Shown one piece after another: positions 29,284 through 38,332 of a stretch of 46,374 bases of DNA. The notes below the pieces were generated by a model that ran no database searches, had not been told where the DNA came from, and saw only the letters and a program-made list of their open reading frames with translations. Every line of letters starts with the position of its first letter. Positions within the stretch are counted from its first letter, which is position 1. The translations under genes and the position numbers were made by a program. Source of the stretch: Gammaproteobacteria bacterium (GTDB taxonomy: Bacteria; Pseudomonadota; Gammaproteobacteria; Thiohalospirales; Thiohalospiraceae); assembly GCA_015491735.1 (NCBI GenBank), contig WFVH01000085.1, positions 1 through 46,374 on the forward strand, in the 5' to 3' direction.

Positions 29284-31236
29284 CTACCGCAGCGACAACC
29301 GCTCTTCGTGCCCGGCGGCAGTCACCAGCGGCATACGGCTGTGCAGGCGGGCAGGCTCTTTTCCGAGCCGCTGCTCATAGATGGCAGTATAAGCCAAAAC
29401 GCGTTTTACATATTTGCGGGTTTCATTGAAGGGTATGGTTTCTATCCAGCGATCCGCTGCAAGAGGATTCCGCTCCGGCAACCAGCGATTGACCCGGTGA
29501 GGACCGGCATTATACGCGGCCGTGGCCAGCACGGGATTGCGATTGAACTGTTGATATCTGCCACTAAGGTAGGTGATGCCGAGGCGTATGTTGGTGTCCG
29601 GTTTCAGGACATCTCCCGGGATCCGCACGGGAGACTTGATCTCTCTGGCGACCTCCCGGGCAGTGGCAGGCATCAGTTGCATCAGGCCAAGCGCTCCGGC
29701 ATGAGAACGAACATCCGCCATAAAGGCGCTCTCCTGGCGAATCAACCCATAGACCCAGGCAGGATCGATACCGCGGTTACCGGCTTCCCTGAAGATCTGC
29801 TCCCGGTAAAGGAGAGGAAAGCGCATGTCGAGATCGTCCAGATGATCAGACCGCCCCAAGGTGATGATGACGCGATCATGCCACCCCCAGGCATCGGCCA
29901 GCTTGGCCGCTTTCAGCAAGTCGTCCCCCTGTAAATGCTGCAGGGCATGGCGCCATTCACGCCGGGCAGGCGCGATCCGCCCCAACCGATAAAGCTCACC
30001 GGCACGCTGAATCGCCGGAACGCTGGCTATCGATTGTAGCTCCTGTTCTGAAAAAACAAGCGGCCGCTGCTCAAACTGATAAGGCTGTTCGAGCTGGTCC
30101 GCAGCCAGAAACCCATGATAGCTGCGGTTTTTGGCAAGTTGACGATAAATCGAAATGGCCTGCTCCTGCTCCCCCAAAGCCTCCAAAGCCCGGGCGCGCC
30201 AATAGCGCCACTCCTGCCCGGCCTTTTCTTCCTCGCTCAGTCTGTCCAGCCATTCGAGCGCCACCCCCCAGTCTCCCTGGCGCAAAGCGAGACGGACACC
30301 CCACTCGCGCACCGCCCGGCTGCTATGCTGAGGCCTGACTTTGGAGAGCCATTTCAACCCCTCGGCATCATGCCGCCACGCCAGCCTCAATCCAAAACCA
30401 CTCATCACCTCCGCTTTTTCCGCCGGGGTAAAACTGAAGCGCCGTTGCAAGGTGCTCCAACTAGCGGTAGCTTCCTCGAAATCACGCTTGGCCAGGCGTT
30501 TGACGGCCTTGATCAGAATACGGCGCGTCGCATCCTGTTCATCACCCAGACCTCTTATCTTTGTAACCCGCCCGGGATGAAGGTGCAGTTTTGCCAACTG
30601 CCTGACTCTGTTTTTCCCGGCGCGGGAAAGCGATTGCGCAAGATGGTTGGCCAACGATATCTGCCCCCGTTCCAGTGCCAGATAAGCGCGCTGCCGAATC
30701 AGTTTTTTGTCGATTTTTCCAGCTTTGCGGGCCGCCTGGAAAACCGGCTCACAACTCGATGGGCGCTTGTACCCGGATAGCCACAGCGTATCAATATCTT
30801 CGAGCGCCCGCCGTTTCTGGCCGGTTTCGAGCAAGGCCGTCCGATGGTAACAGGCCAGAGAAATGTCACCCTCGGGAACATAGTGGGTCAGAAAATCCTT
30901 CCACCTCTTCTTCCCTGCGAGATGCCTGAGCAAGGCGCTGCGCAACATCGGTGCAAGGGGAGTGTGACCATAGTCCCGAAAAAACCGGGAAAACGCATCA
31001 CCTTCCACCACCGCAATTCGCTGACGAAGATCCTTATAGATTAAATAGGGATAAAGAGAATAGTCCCGCAGCCGCGGTAAAAGATCGTTGTAGCGGGCAA
31101 ACTCCCGCTCCTGCAACGCGCGTTCGGCTTGCAGAAACAACTCCCGCTGTTGATCCACAGAGCTTGCAGCCGAAGCCGGTACGGCCAGCAGGAGTAAAAC
31201 AAACCCCACAACCCCGATACACCTGTTAGTTGTCAC
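29284..31236 (-). CDS. slt: soluble lytic murein transglycosylase
   Basis: About 650 residues, a periplasmic enzyme cleaving peptidoglycan to 1,6-anhydromuropeptides. A signal peptide (MTTNRCIGVVGFVLLLLAV..ASA) leads a long alpha-superhelical U/L domain. The catalytic SLT domain begins near PAWVYGLIRQESAF, containing the catalytic Glu, followed by SHAGALGLMQLMPATA and the C-terminal ITYLSGRYQQFN and AYNAGPHRVNRWL motifs. I prefer the GTG at 31236, preceded by GGGGGA at good spacing, to the TTG at 31263. Normal length for Slt70. Confidence 0.95.
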   Translation of the reverse strand: MTTNRCIGVVGFVLLLLAVPASAASSVDQQRELFLQAERALQEREFARYNDLLPRLRDYSLYPYLIYKDLRQRIAVVEGDAFSRFFRDYGHTPLAPMLRSALLRHLAGKKRWKDFLTHYVPEGDISLACYHRTALLETGQKRRALEDIDTLWLSGYKRPSSCEPVFQAARKAGKIDKKLIRQRAYLALERGQISLANHLAQSLSRAGKNRVRQLAKLHLHPGRVTKIRGLGDEQDATRRILIKAVKRLAKRDFEEATASWSTLQRRFSFTPAEKAEVMSGFGLRLAWRHDAEGLKWLSKVRPQHSSRAVREWGVRLALRQGDWGVALEWLDRLSEEEKAGQEWRYWRARALEALGEQEQAISIYRQLAKNRSYHGFLAADQLEQPYQFEQRPLVFSEQELQSIASVPAIQRAGELYRLGRIAPARREWRHALQHLQGDDLLKAAKLADAWGWHDRVIITLGRSDHLDDLDMRFPLLYREQIFREAGNRGIDPAWVYGLIRQESAFMADVRSHAGALGLMQLMPATAREVAREIKSPVRIPGDVLKPDTNIRLGITYLSGRYQQFNRNPVLATAAYNAGPHRVNRWLPERNPLAADRWIETIPFNETRKYVKRVLAYTAIYEQRLGKEPARLHSRMPLVTAAGHEERLSLR

Positions 31237-31272
31237 CCTGTATCCCCCCGATAGTCCCTTCAATGATCCGTT

Positions 31273-31316
31273 ATCAACCCGGCAAACAAACAGACGGGCT
31301 CAGTTGCCGGATAAAC
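31273..31316. repeat. short family B end-pair hairpin upstream of slt
   Basis: ATCAACCCGGCAA near 31273 and TTGCCGGATAAACT ending near 31316 face each other across about 15 bases, like the reduced element at 25881-25924 but with a weaker stem. It lies directly upstream of the slt start. Confidence 0.45.
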
Positions 31317-31489
31317 TAATATCGGTCCGCAAGCGGATCGCTTTAATGCAAAAAAATCGTCACGACTCACCAGCAACAAACAACAGCCAATGAAAACGGG
31401 ATATACTAAAGCGAACATCAAGTTGGCCGCCAGCGCGGGAACGGCCTGAATCCCGCAGCGAACGGCAATTGTGCCCCTTGCGTTTTCTG

Positions 31490-31732
31490 TCAACCTGACA
31501 ACAATTAATAGATCATGTTCAGCCGCTGGCTGCCGCGGGATTTAACAAAGCAGTCTGCGCTGCGGCACACGAGACGTCTTTTCATATAACAGCAAGCGGT
31601 TAGAGACTTCAAGCCTTTCTCAGCGCTGCGTTATCACGCTTGCCAATGAAGCAACCATCGGCGGCGAGTGATGCCTTGATCGAAAGGACGCTTGAAGCCC
31701 TGAACATGATCGATATTGATGCCAGATTAATA
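31490..31732. repeat. decayed family B element in the slt/beta-helix spacer
   Basis: About 243 bp that align in order with family B blocks: TCATGTTCAGCCG, GGCTGCCGCGGG, GCTGCGGCACACG, CAAGCCTTTC, GAAGCAACCATCGGC, CTTGAAGCCCTGAA and a right end GCCAGATTAAT. Substitutions are frequent. The region 31317-31489 between this and the hairpin upstream of slt contains only a short TCCGCAAGCGGA dyad. Confidence 0.5.
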
Positions 31733-31763
31733 ATGATAGTTCATATCAAAGCAGTTACTAAGC

Positions 31764-31931
31764 CAATCGATAGTAAAGCGACCTTCAGAGCGACCCAGGT
31801 GTCCCGGTTCAAAGCGCGGCCCGCAGGGAATCCAGCCATCTCCGAGGGCCGCGACGCCGAGCCGGGACACGCCCGGGCCGCTCCCTCCGGGCGGCCCAGC
31901 CACCCGCTGATGGTCGCTTTACTATCGATTG
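31764..31931. mobile_element. family D palindromic element with 20-bp perfect ends
   Basis: A 168-bp, GC-rich element with a perfect 20-bp inverted repeat at 31764-31783 and 31912-31931 (CAATCGATAGTAAAGCGACC and its complement). A second dyad inside, GTGTCCCGGTTC / GAGCCGGGACAC, makes the whole able to fold into a cruciform. It is unrelated by eye to families A-C. No target duplication is obvious. It ends 112 bases before the beta-helix gene. Confidence 0.65.
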
Positions 31932-32043
31932 TCCTAGCAGGTATCAATCAGGCAACATCACATCCATGCCAAAACAGATTGCGCTTCCGGGTATCTTCAT
32001 GAAAAAATGTATTTTTCAAACGATTGCCAACGATAAGAACAGA

Positions 32044-33543
32044 ATGATGGATTCCTTCAGCACCATCCTGAAAACAAAAAAAATGATGGGAGCAACCATT
32101 GGAGTAGCGCTGCTCGTCTTGTCTACCGGTCTCGCTGCGCGGGACTATCACGTTGGTCCCGCGCAGGCCCTTGACCGAATCGGGGATGTGCCCTGGGCAA
32201 AACTCAAGGCTGGCGACCGGGTCTACATCCACTGGCGTCAGCAACCCTATGCCGAAAAGTGGGTTATCAACCGGCAGGGAACCGCCCGGCAACCCATCGT
32301 CATCTCTGGTGTCCCGGGTCCCAACGGGGAGCGGCCGGTTATCGATGGCCGCAACGCCCGCACGGCCGCTGGTCTCGACTACTGGAACGAGAATCGCGGA
32401 ATCATAAAAATAGGGGGTTCAAACACCCCCCCTGATGGACTACCCGCACATATCGTTATCGAGGGGCTGGAGATCCGCTCGGCGCACCCCGACTACCGTT
32501 ATATCGATAGCCGCGGCAAAGCAGTGAATTACGCAACCAATGCAGCCAGTGTCTACATTGAAAAAGCCTCCGACCTGACGCTGCGCAACTGTGTGCTTCA
32601 TGACTCCGGAAACGGGCTGTTCATCGGTGCTTACGAGGGCAAAACGAAAAACATACTGATTGAGAAAAACCATGTTTTCGGGAACGGGGTCATCGGCCGC
32701 GTCCGTGAACACAACGCCTATACTGCCGCAACCAACATAACGTTCCAGTTCAATCGCTTTGGACCACTTCGCCCAGGGGCCAACGGAAACAATCTCAAAG
32801 ATCGATCGGCCGGTCTCACTGTACGCTACAACTGGATTGAAGGCGGCAACCGTTTACTGGATCTGGTAGAGTCTTACGATGTCCCGATCCTTGCCACACT
32901 CCCTTCCTACCGGAAAACCTATGTTTACGGGAATATTCTCATCGAACAGGATGGAGGTAACAGCCAGGTGATGCACTACGGGGGTGACAGCGGTGAAACC
33001 CGGCATTACCGGAAAGGAACCCTCTATTTCTACAACAACACACTTTACTCTGTCCGAGCCGGCAATACCACACTGCTCAGGCTCTCCACCAATGAAGAGC
33101 ATGCCGACGTGCGTAACAATATTCTTTATGTTACAGGCAACGGCAGTAAACTGGCGCTTCTCGACGAAAGTGGTAAATTGACGTTGCGCAATAACTGGAT
33201 CAAATCTTCGTGGGTCAATTCTCATGAAGGACGCTCTTTTTCAGGGAGTGTCATGGACAACGGAAGCTCCATAGAAGGAGCAAATCCTGGCTTCGCAAAT
33301 GGATCCGGGTTCGGTTTCCAGCTCAGAAACGACAGCCCAGCGCGCGATCGAGCAGCGAAACTGCCACCAGAGATACCGGAAGAGCACAAACTTACCATGG
33401 AATACCGGCCACACCAGGGCAGCCGGCAACGCATGACAGTGGGAACGCCTGATCTCGGCGCCTGGGAACTGCGAGGCGTCATCATTCCGGGATCTTTGAA
33501 AAAAGGCACCCGCTCAGAAGATGATTGCTCAGATTGCCCCTGA
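32044..33543 (+). CDS. secreted right-handed parallel beta-helix protein
   Basis: About 499 residues from the chosen ATG. A signal sequence (KMMGATIGVALLVLSTGLA) is followed by repeated beta-helix coils with the pattern hxIxxNxI/V, e.g. NITFQFNRF, LTVRYNWIEGG and ADVRNNILYVTG. Such folds are typical of polysaccharide lyases, epimerases and adhesins; no catalytic site is recognisable. Starts at 31966, 31999 and 32089 are alternatives; I chose 32044 for a plausible signal peptide length. The last codons (DDCSDCP) and the stop lie within a decayed family A end, so the original C-terminus may have been different. Confidence 0.8.
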   Translation: MMDSFSTILKTKKMMGATIGVALLVLSTGLAARDYHVGPAQALDRIGDVPWAKLKAGDRVYIHWRQQPYAEKWVINRQGTARQPIVISGVPGPNGERPVIDGRNARTAAGLDYWNENRGIIKIGGSNTPPDGLPAHIVIEGLEIRSAHPDYRYIDSRGKAVNYATNAASVYIEKASDLTLRNCVLHDSGNGLFIGAYEGKTKNILIEKNHVFGNGVIGRVREHNAYTAATNITFQFNRFGPLRPGANGNNLKDRSAGLTVRYNWIEGGNRLLDLVESYDVPILATLPSYRKTYVYGNILIEQDGGNSQVMHYGGDSGETRHYRKGTLYFYNNTLYSVRAGNTTLLRLSTNEEHADVRNNILYVTGNGSKLALLDESGKLTLRNNWIKSSWVNSHEGRSFSGSVMDNGSSIEGANPGFANGSGFGFQLRNDSPARDRAAKLPPEIPEEHKLTMEYRPHQGSRQRMTVGTPDLGAWELRGVIIPGSLKKGTRSEDDCSDCP

Positions 33544-33606
33544 AATTACTAACCCCGTTCAGGGCAGAAACGGCATATGGATTTCAGGAATCAATCAGGC
33601 GGTTAC
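33520..33606. repeat. decayed family A element at convergent gene ends
   Basis: TCAGATTGCCCCTGAAAT at 33530-33547 is identical to the inverse of the right end of the A1 copies, and ATTTCAGG...GGCGGTTAC at 33581-33606 is its counterpart. The beta-helix gene's stop codon TGA (33541-33543) is part of the CCCCTGAAAT block, and the spmAB stop is at 33609-33611 just beyond the other end. Confidence 0.5.
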
Positions 33607-33608
33607 GG

Positions 33609-34907
33609 TTACCGGAACATAAACAGACAAGCGGCAACTGCAGCAACCACCCCGGCAAAATCCGCACTCAATGCCGTAACCAAAGCATGGCGGATACGGC
33701 GAACCTGCACAGCACCAAAGTAGACGGCCAATACGTAAAAGGTGGTCTCGGTCGATCCTTGCAAGGTAGACACAAGATAGCCAGTATAACTATCCGGCCC
33801 AATAGCTGGATCGTTGATGATGGAAGCCATGATTCCATAGGCTCCAGAGCCGGATAGGGGACGCAGCAGCGCCATTGGCAGGGCCTCCGCCGGCAAACCA
33901 AACACACCCGTCCATCGGCCAATTGAATTGACGATAAACCCCATCGCTCCACTGGCACGAAACATGCCAACGGCAACGAGAATGGCCACCAAATAGGGGA
34001 TAATCTTTACCGCCACCTGGAAGCCATCCTTGGCCCCCTCGACAAAGGCTTCGTAAACAGCCACCCCACGGACAACACCGAAGCCAAGAAAAGCGACCAT
34101 CAGGGCAGGCAGTATCCACGGAGCAATCATTTTGCCATAGACAACACTCAATGGAATAAGGGCAAGCAGCACTCCCATGGCCAACAGGGAGACCCATAAT
34201 GGATAAGCATCACCGGCCTGACTGGACAAAGATAGTTCCCCGTTTGATGTCTGCTGCTCAATCGCGGGTGTTTCCGCCGGAAAGGAAGCACCCGCCTGAC
34301 CATCAATCGGGAAAAAGCGGCGAAAAAGTATCGCCGCCATAATGGCAACAGCCGTCGAGCAAATAGTAGCAAACAGTGTGGTAGGTAAAATTCCTGCCGG
34401 ATCATTCGATCCGGCGGCCGCTCGTAATGCAATGACGCCGGTGGGCAACAAGGTGACACTGGAAGTATTGATGGCCAGAAACAACACCATCGAATTACTC
34501 GCTGTCCCCGGATGAGGGTTGATTTTATTCAACTCCTGCATGGCCCGGATACCAAACGGAGTAGCCGCGTTACCCAGTCCCAGGGCATTGGCCGACATAT
34601 TCAGGATCATGGCTCCCATGGCGGGATGGTCCGGTGGCACATCAGGGAAAAGACGTACCATCAACGGCCGGATAAGGCGAGCCAGAATCGTCAATAACCC
34701 CCCTTCCTCAGCCACTTTCATCAGACCAAGGAATAACGCCATCACCCCGATCAACCCCAATGCCAACTCCACCGAGCCGGCCGCCGACTCCACCATTGCC
34801 CGGGAGAGATCATCCATCGGCAGCGTATCACCGGGTGGCCAAAACAGCTGCTGCCAGGCCGCGGTAACAAAGGCGATCAGCACGATAGATAAAAAAATGA
34901 TGTTCAT
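33609..34907 (-). CDS. fused SpmA-SpmB-type membrane protein (nucleoside recognition domains)
   Basis: 432 residues. The first half resembles SpmA (NALGLGNAATPFGIRAMQELN, SMVLFLAINTSSVTLLPTGVI), and the second half SpmB (DGFQVAVKIIPYLVAILVAVGMFRASGAM, TLQGSTETTFYVLAVYFG). In Bacillus these are separate spore maturation proteins; in Gram-negative bacteria a fused form of unknown function is common. About ten membrane helices; a hydrophilic linker near residues 205-235. Both halves have the nucleoside-recognition (Gate) domain, so transport is likely, but the substrate is unknown. It converges on the beta-helix gene. Confidence 0.9.
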   Translation of the reverse strand: MNIIFLSIVLIAFVTAAWQQLFWPPGDTLPMDDLSRAMVESAAGSVELALGLIGVMALFLGLMKVAEEGGLLTILARLIRPLMVRLFPDVPPDHPAMGAMILNMSANALGLGNAATPFGIRAMQELNKINPHPGTASNSMVLFLAINTSSVTLLPTGVIALRAAAGSNDPAGILPTTLFATICSTAVAIMAAILFRRFFPIDGQAGASFPAETPAIEQQTSNGELSLSSQAGDAYPLWVSLLAMGVLLALIPLSVVYGKMIAPWILPALMVAFLGFGVVRGVAVYEAFVEGAKDGFQVAVKIIPYLVAILVAVGMFRASGAMGFIVNSIGRWTGVFGLPAEALPMALLRPLSGSGAYGIMASIINDPAIGPDSYTGYLVSTLQGSTETTFYVLAVYFGAVQVRRIRHALVTALSADFAGVVAAVAACLFMFR

Positions 34908-35292
34908 CAGTTACAGCAAACTGGGTAGCGTTACGAATCAATCCGGTTGTCCAGGCTACCTGGCGCTTGTATCTTCAGCTCTTTGTTATAGCCACCTGCG
35001 TCCAGGCCCTGGAGTGCCGCTATATTCTACAGCAAGTTTTGACAGCAGCGCTCCCTGACGTGGAAGACTGGTTCCAAATCAGAAGATCCGGAGCTTCAGC
35101 GTGTGTCTGCCCCTGTCGTTGCTGCGCTTGCCAGGGAGCACGCCATCCCCCCCTCCCGGTACAACGAAGAGATTGCAATTACTATATCGATTGTCTTGGT
35201 ACCCGGCACGCCAATGCCTGTTTTGGCTTGAACTAACACTCAAAAGAACTAAAATCCTTACTAAGACGGTTTACTGTGGAGTCTGGAAGCTC
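34908..35292. other. gene-free spacer between spmAB and the DUF6763-like gene
   Basis: A 385-bp divergent intergenic region. I see no coding frame with convincing content and no member of repeat families A-D. A weak dyad GCTCCCTG (35050-35057) / CAGGGAGC (35132-35139) is present. It should carry promoters for both flanking genes. Confidence 0.5.
35228..35255 (+). promoter_or_regulatory. candidate sigma-70 promoter for the DUF6763-like gene
   Basis: TTGAAC at 35228-35233 and TAAAAT at 35250-35255 are separated by 16 bases and sit 38 bases upstream of the ATG at 35293. The match to consensus is good but unsupported by other data. Confidence 0.4.
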
Positions 35293-35595
35293 ATGCCTGC
35301 ACAAGATAATCCCATCGTGGGGAACTGGTATTCGACCCCGAAAAACGAGCAGTTCAAGGTGGTCGCAATAAATGAAGATGATGAAACCATCGATATCCAG
35401 TACTTCAATGGCGATGTTGACGAAATCAATCTGGATACCTGGTACGAAAGCGATCTGGAACAGATAGCAGCGCCCGAAGACTGGTCGGGGCCATTTGATG
35501 ATCTCGTGGCAGACGATTTCGGTGACACTGAAAAACCTGCCCATTTCAGGAACGGGGACAGTCCGCTGGATACCATTGAACCTGAAGATTTTTGA
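35293..35595 (+). CDS. small acidic protein, DUF6763-like
   Basis: 100 residues, strongly acidic. The order NWYSTPKNEQFKVVAINEDDETIDIQYFNGD, then EINLDTWYESDLEQIAAPEDWSGPFDD, matches my memory of the DUF6763 family of small gammaproteobacterial proteins; function is unknown. The beta-strand content suggests a small SH3/Tudor-like barrel. ATG at 35293 with GGAAG five bases upstream; the frame continues open upstream but without a ribosome binding site. It converges on the PLD gene, with only five bases between stops. Confidence 0.8.
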   Translation: MPAQDNPIVGNWYSTPKNEQFKVVAINEDDETIDIQYFNGDVDEINLDTWYESDLEQIAAPEDWSGPFDDLVADDFGDTEKPAHFRNGDSPLDTIEPEDF

Positions 35596-35600
35596 TTTTT

Positions 35601-36794
35601 CTAGGGTACTACTCCGCGCGACCGGCGTTGGCTGTAGTATTGCACCCACATCGCCAGTGTACCCCAAAACCACTCCCGCAGGCGCTGATGCCATGGCCGG
35701 CTGCTCCACTGTTCGTAACGAACCTCCTCGCTCTGCGCAAAATCCTCCAGGAGAATAGCCGCTACCCGATCAGCAAACTCACTGTCTTGCACCTCCTGGT
35801 TTGCTTCCAGGTTCCAGTGCTGAGTCCATCGATCGAGATTGGTGGAGCCAATACTTGCCCACTCGTCACACAACCATATCTTTGCGTGCAGAAAACGGGG
35901 ACGATACTCGAAAATAGTTACACCGTTACGCAACAATCGTTGATAATAACGTTGGCCAACGCGGCGAACCGCCGGGTGATCGGTCTGTTCGCCTGGAAGC
36001 AGAATCCGCACGTCGACACCTCTTTTTGCCGCCCGCTGGAGAGCACGCCGTATTTTCCAGGTCGGTATAAAATAGGCGGTAACAAGCCAGATGCGCCGTT
36101 GAGCGCTGCGAATCTGGTTGGTCAGTGAACCTTTTACCTCCTGAAAGGGGGGCTGAATAACCGACAAGCGGGCTAACGAACCACCGACCCGTTCGCTGGT
36201 ATCCGCAACCTCCAGCTGCAGCGTATCCCCACTGACGCGCCTCCACACGGAAGAGAAGCAGTGTTGCCAGTCAGCCACCACCGGCCCATGAAGCTCAACC
36301 ATGACATCGTGCCAATAGTCATCCGCAGCCCCAACGGGGGAAAACTCGTCGGTAATGCCCGCTCCGCCGGTAAACGCAACGCGCCCATCGACCAGCAAGA
36401 GTTTACGGTGATCCCGGTACAGATTATCCCGCCATTTACCATATCGCAGCGGATTGAAAAACAGCAGACGGATACCCGCCTCGAGCAGGCGCTGCCGATC
36501 CCGTTGCTCCAGAGCCCGGGAACCAAAATCATCCAGCAGCAGATAGACGGCTACCCCGCGGCGGGCCGCTTCCGTCAATGTTCCAATAAACTGGCTGGCG
36601 ACATCTCCTGATTCAACAAGATACATCTCCAGCAATATGTAACGCCGGGCCTTTTCAATACTCGCCAACATTCGTGGATAAAAAGAAACCCCATCCACCA
36701 GCACGGCAACCTGGTTGCCCCGCCTCCAAGGATAGGAGTTCTGGCGGTAATCATTATATCCCGACTGTTCCGGATGTGAGTGAACGGATTTCAT
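35601..36794 (-). CDS. clsB: cardiolipin synthase-like phospholipase D enzyme
   Basis: 397 residues with two PLD HKD motifs: YRDHRKLLLVDGRVAFTGG (about residues 130) and FLHAKIWLCDEWASIGSTN (about 300). It lacks N-terminal membrane helices, like ClsB rather than ClsA. ClsB-type enzymes make cardiolipin or transfer phosphatidyl groups at the inner membrane. The short C-terminal REWFWGTLAMWVQYYSQ segment is aromatic and may bind the membrane. The substrate is inferred from family only. ATG at 36794. Confidence 0.88.
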   Translation of the reverse strand: MKSVHSHPEQSGYNDYRQNSYPWRRGNQVAVLVDGVSFYPRMLASIEKARRYILLEMYLVESGDVASQFIGTLTEAARRGVAVYLLLDDFGSRALEQRDRQRLLEAGIRLLFFNPLRYGKWRDNLYRDHRKLLLVDGRVAFTGGAGITDEFSPVGAADDYWHDVMVELHGPVVADWQHCFSSVWRRVSGDTLQLEVADTSERVGGSLARLSVIQPPFQEVKGSLTNQIRSAQRRIWLVTAYFIPTWKIRRALQRAAKRGVDVRILLPGEQTDHPAVRRVGQRYYQRLLRNGVTIFEYRPRFLHAKIWLCDEWASIGSTNLDRWTQHWNLEANQEVQDSEFADRVAAILLEDFAQSEEVRYEQWSSRPWHQRLREWFWGTLAMWVQYYSQRRSRGVVP

Positions 36795-36839
36795 CCTGAA
36801 TTATCACCATGAAAAAACACCCGGCAAACAAAACGATTC

Positions 36840-36998
36840 GTAACCACTCAGCGAGCGCCAACATGCGTAAGCAACGGCTCAACCCGCCCCTGAAACTCGC
36901 CAGTTCAAGGAAAAAAATGTGGGTTTACGAGTGTAAACGACCATTTTTCAATGCAGCAAACGGCGCAGGCTGGTTTCAGAGGGTGACTGAGCAGCTAC
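36840..36998. mobile_element. family A (subtype A2) element, partly decayed
   Basis: The left end GTAACCACTCAGCGAGCG at 36840 matches the A2 copy at 24081, and the order AAGCAACGGCTCA, CCCTGAAAC, GTTCAAGG and GCAGCTAC (ending 36998) follows. The interior carries GGGTTTACGAGTGTAAACG, a small dyad. I could not find a clean 8-bp duplication. A family C element begins eight bases further on. Confidence 0.6.
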
Positions 36999-37005
36999 CG
37001 GTTTT

Positions 37006-37254
37006 CTAGTACTCTTTCAAGGTAATAGATGTGGATTGGGAGCGCGAAGCGACCCCGAAGGGGTGAAATACAGAGATGTATTTCATCAACGCCACCATGG
37101 ACGCTGACAGGCCAACCCTTCGGGCGTCCCTGTGGTGTTCCGCTGCAGCGTTGCAGTGCTTGACAAGGGAAGAACCCTTGCCTGCGCACTGCGCCTTGCC
37201 GCGAAACACCACAGGGGTGCTGAATCCTGATTTATTACCTTGTCGGAGTACTAG
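37006..37254. mobile_element. family C inverted-repeat element
   Basis: A 249-bp element with perfect outer ends CTAGTACTC (37006-37014) / GAGTACTAG (37246-37254) and inner matching AAGGTAATA (37019-37027) / TATTACCTT (37233-37241). It contains further dyads, e.g. GAAATACAGAGATGTATTTC and ACCCTTCGGGCGT-type hairpins. Its right-hand 48 bases recur at 43463-43509. CTAG at both ends may be part of the element or a 4-bp target duplication. Confidence 0.65.
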
Positions 37255-37275
37255 GGCTGACACCCTGTTTTTCAC

Positions 37276-37551
37276 CTAATGATCAGCGTGTTTCCCTTTA
37301 TGCAACTCCACCAGTTGTTCGAGCAGATTTTCGATATTCGCCAACCGCTCCTCCACCGTCTGCATATGTTTTTTTTTCATCTCCTTCATCGGCTTCATCT
37401 TGGACATCATTTCGCACTTTTCCTTGTCATGCACCGGCTTGGAAGAGTCCATCTCCATGGGTGTTTCTTTAGCAGGTATCTCGTCTCCGGCAAGCACCGG
37501 GCTGCTGATGAGTACTGCACAGACGGCGGTTAACAAGCTGGTTTTTTTCAT
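37276..37551 (-). CDS. small exported protein with C-terminal coiled coil
   Basis: 91 residues from the ATG at 37551 (GGAG nine bases upstream). A Sec signal peptide (MKKTSLLTAVCAVLISSPVLA) is followed by an acidic, Met/Lys-rich segment with a single internal Cys (KEKCEMMSKMKPMKEMKKK) and a C-terminal coiled coil VEERLANIENLLEQLVELHKG. The Met- and His-rich composition (ends KHADH) hints at copper or other metal binding in the periplasm, but this is inference. No family recognised. Confidence 0.75.
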   Translation of the reverse strand: MKKTSLLTAVCAVLISSPVLAGDEIPAKETPMEMDSSKPVHDKEKCEMMSKMKPMKEMKKKHMQTVEERLANIENLLEQLVELHKGKHADH

Positions 37552-37715
37552 GTCTCTTTTCTCCATCGAGTAGTAAAAAATTCATGATCCGGAAAGCTGC
37601 AACAAACGGCTCCGGCAGAGTCTGCATCAGGCTGCTCCGCGGGTTCGCGGCGGCTCTCCATCCGCTCTCGCTCAATAGACTACAGCCAGCGATATCCGTG
37701 TCAACAGGGTGGATG

Positions 37716-38330
37716 TTACCCGGCAGCCCGCTGCCGCTCTCTCATATCGCGTAACGAGTATATACAGCCGCAGTAGTTTTGCCGGTAGAACTTCTCCTCA
37801 CGGGAGATAGCCACTCCCCGCTGCTGACCACCCGCTTTACGCCAGTTATGGGTCCAGTAGATCAATCCGGGATAGCGGGAAGCGGCCCGCTCACCACTTT
37901 CATTGACCTGTTGCAGATCTTTCCACCGGGAAAACCCCAGGCTGCTTGTAAAAACAGCAAAGCCATTCTCGTGGGCAAACAACGCGCTGCGCTCAAAACG
38001 AAGATCGAAGCACCGGCTGCAACGCTCACCCCGCTCCGGCTCATGTTCCAGCCCTCTGGCGCGCACGAACCACTCCGTAACATCATAGTCTCCATCGAAG
38101 AAGGGGATACCCTGCGCTCGCGCATAACGAATGTTCTCTTCCTTGCGGATCTCATACTCCCGCCTGGGATGGATATTGGGGTTATAGAAAAAAAGGGTCG
38201 GTTCGATGCCCGCATTGCGCATCGCCTCGATCATGGCCCCCGAGCAAGGCGCACAACAGGTGTGCAGCAACACCTGCTTCCCGCCACCGGGCGGAATCAA
38301 CACCATACTTTTTTTTTGTGTGCGGCCCAT
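37716..38330 (-). CDS. queH: epoxyqueuosine reductase QueH
   Basis: 204 residues. QueH carries out the last step of queuosine synthesis in tRNA, replacing QueG. Conserved cysteine motifs are HTCCAPCSG (residues 23-31), [10 protein letters not shown] and NYCGCIYS, which hold a 4Fe-4S cluster and the metal site. The start ATG lies two bases after the recA stop, so the two are co-translated or at least co-transcribed. The usual gammaproteobacterial neighbour of recA, recX, is absent here. Confidence 0.94.
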   Translation of the reverse strand: MGRTQKKSMVLIPPGGGKQVLLHTCCAPCSGAMIEAMRNAGIEPTLFFYNPNIHPRREYEIRKEENIRYARAQGIPFFDGDYDVTEWFVRARGLEHEPERGERCSRCFDLRFERSALFAHENGFAVFTSSLGFSRWKDLQQVNESGERAASRYPGLIYWTHNWRKAGGQQRGVAISREEKFYRQNYCGCIYSLRDMRERQRAAG

Positions 38331-38332
38331 GG

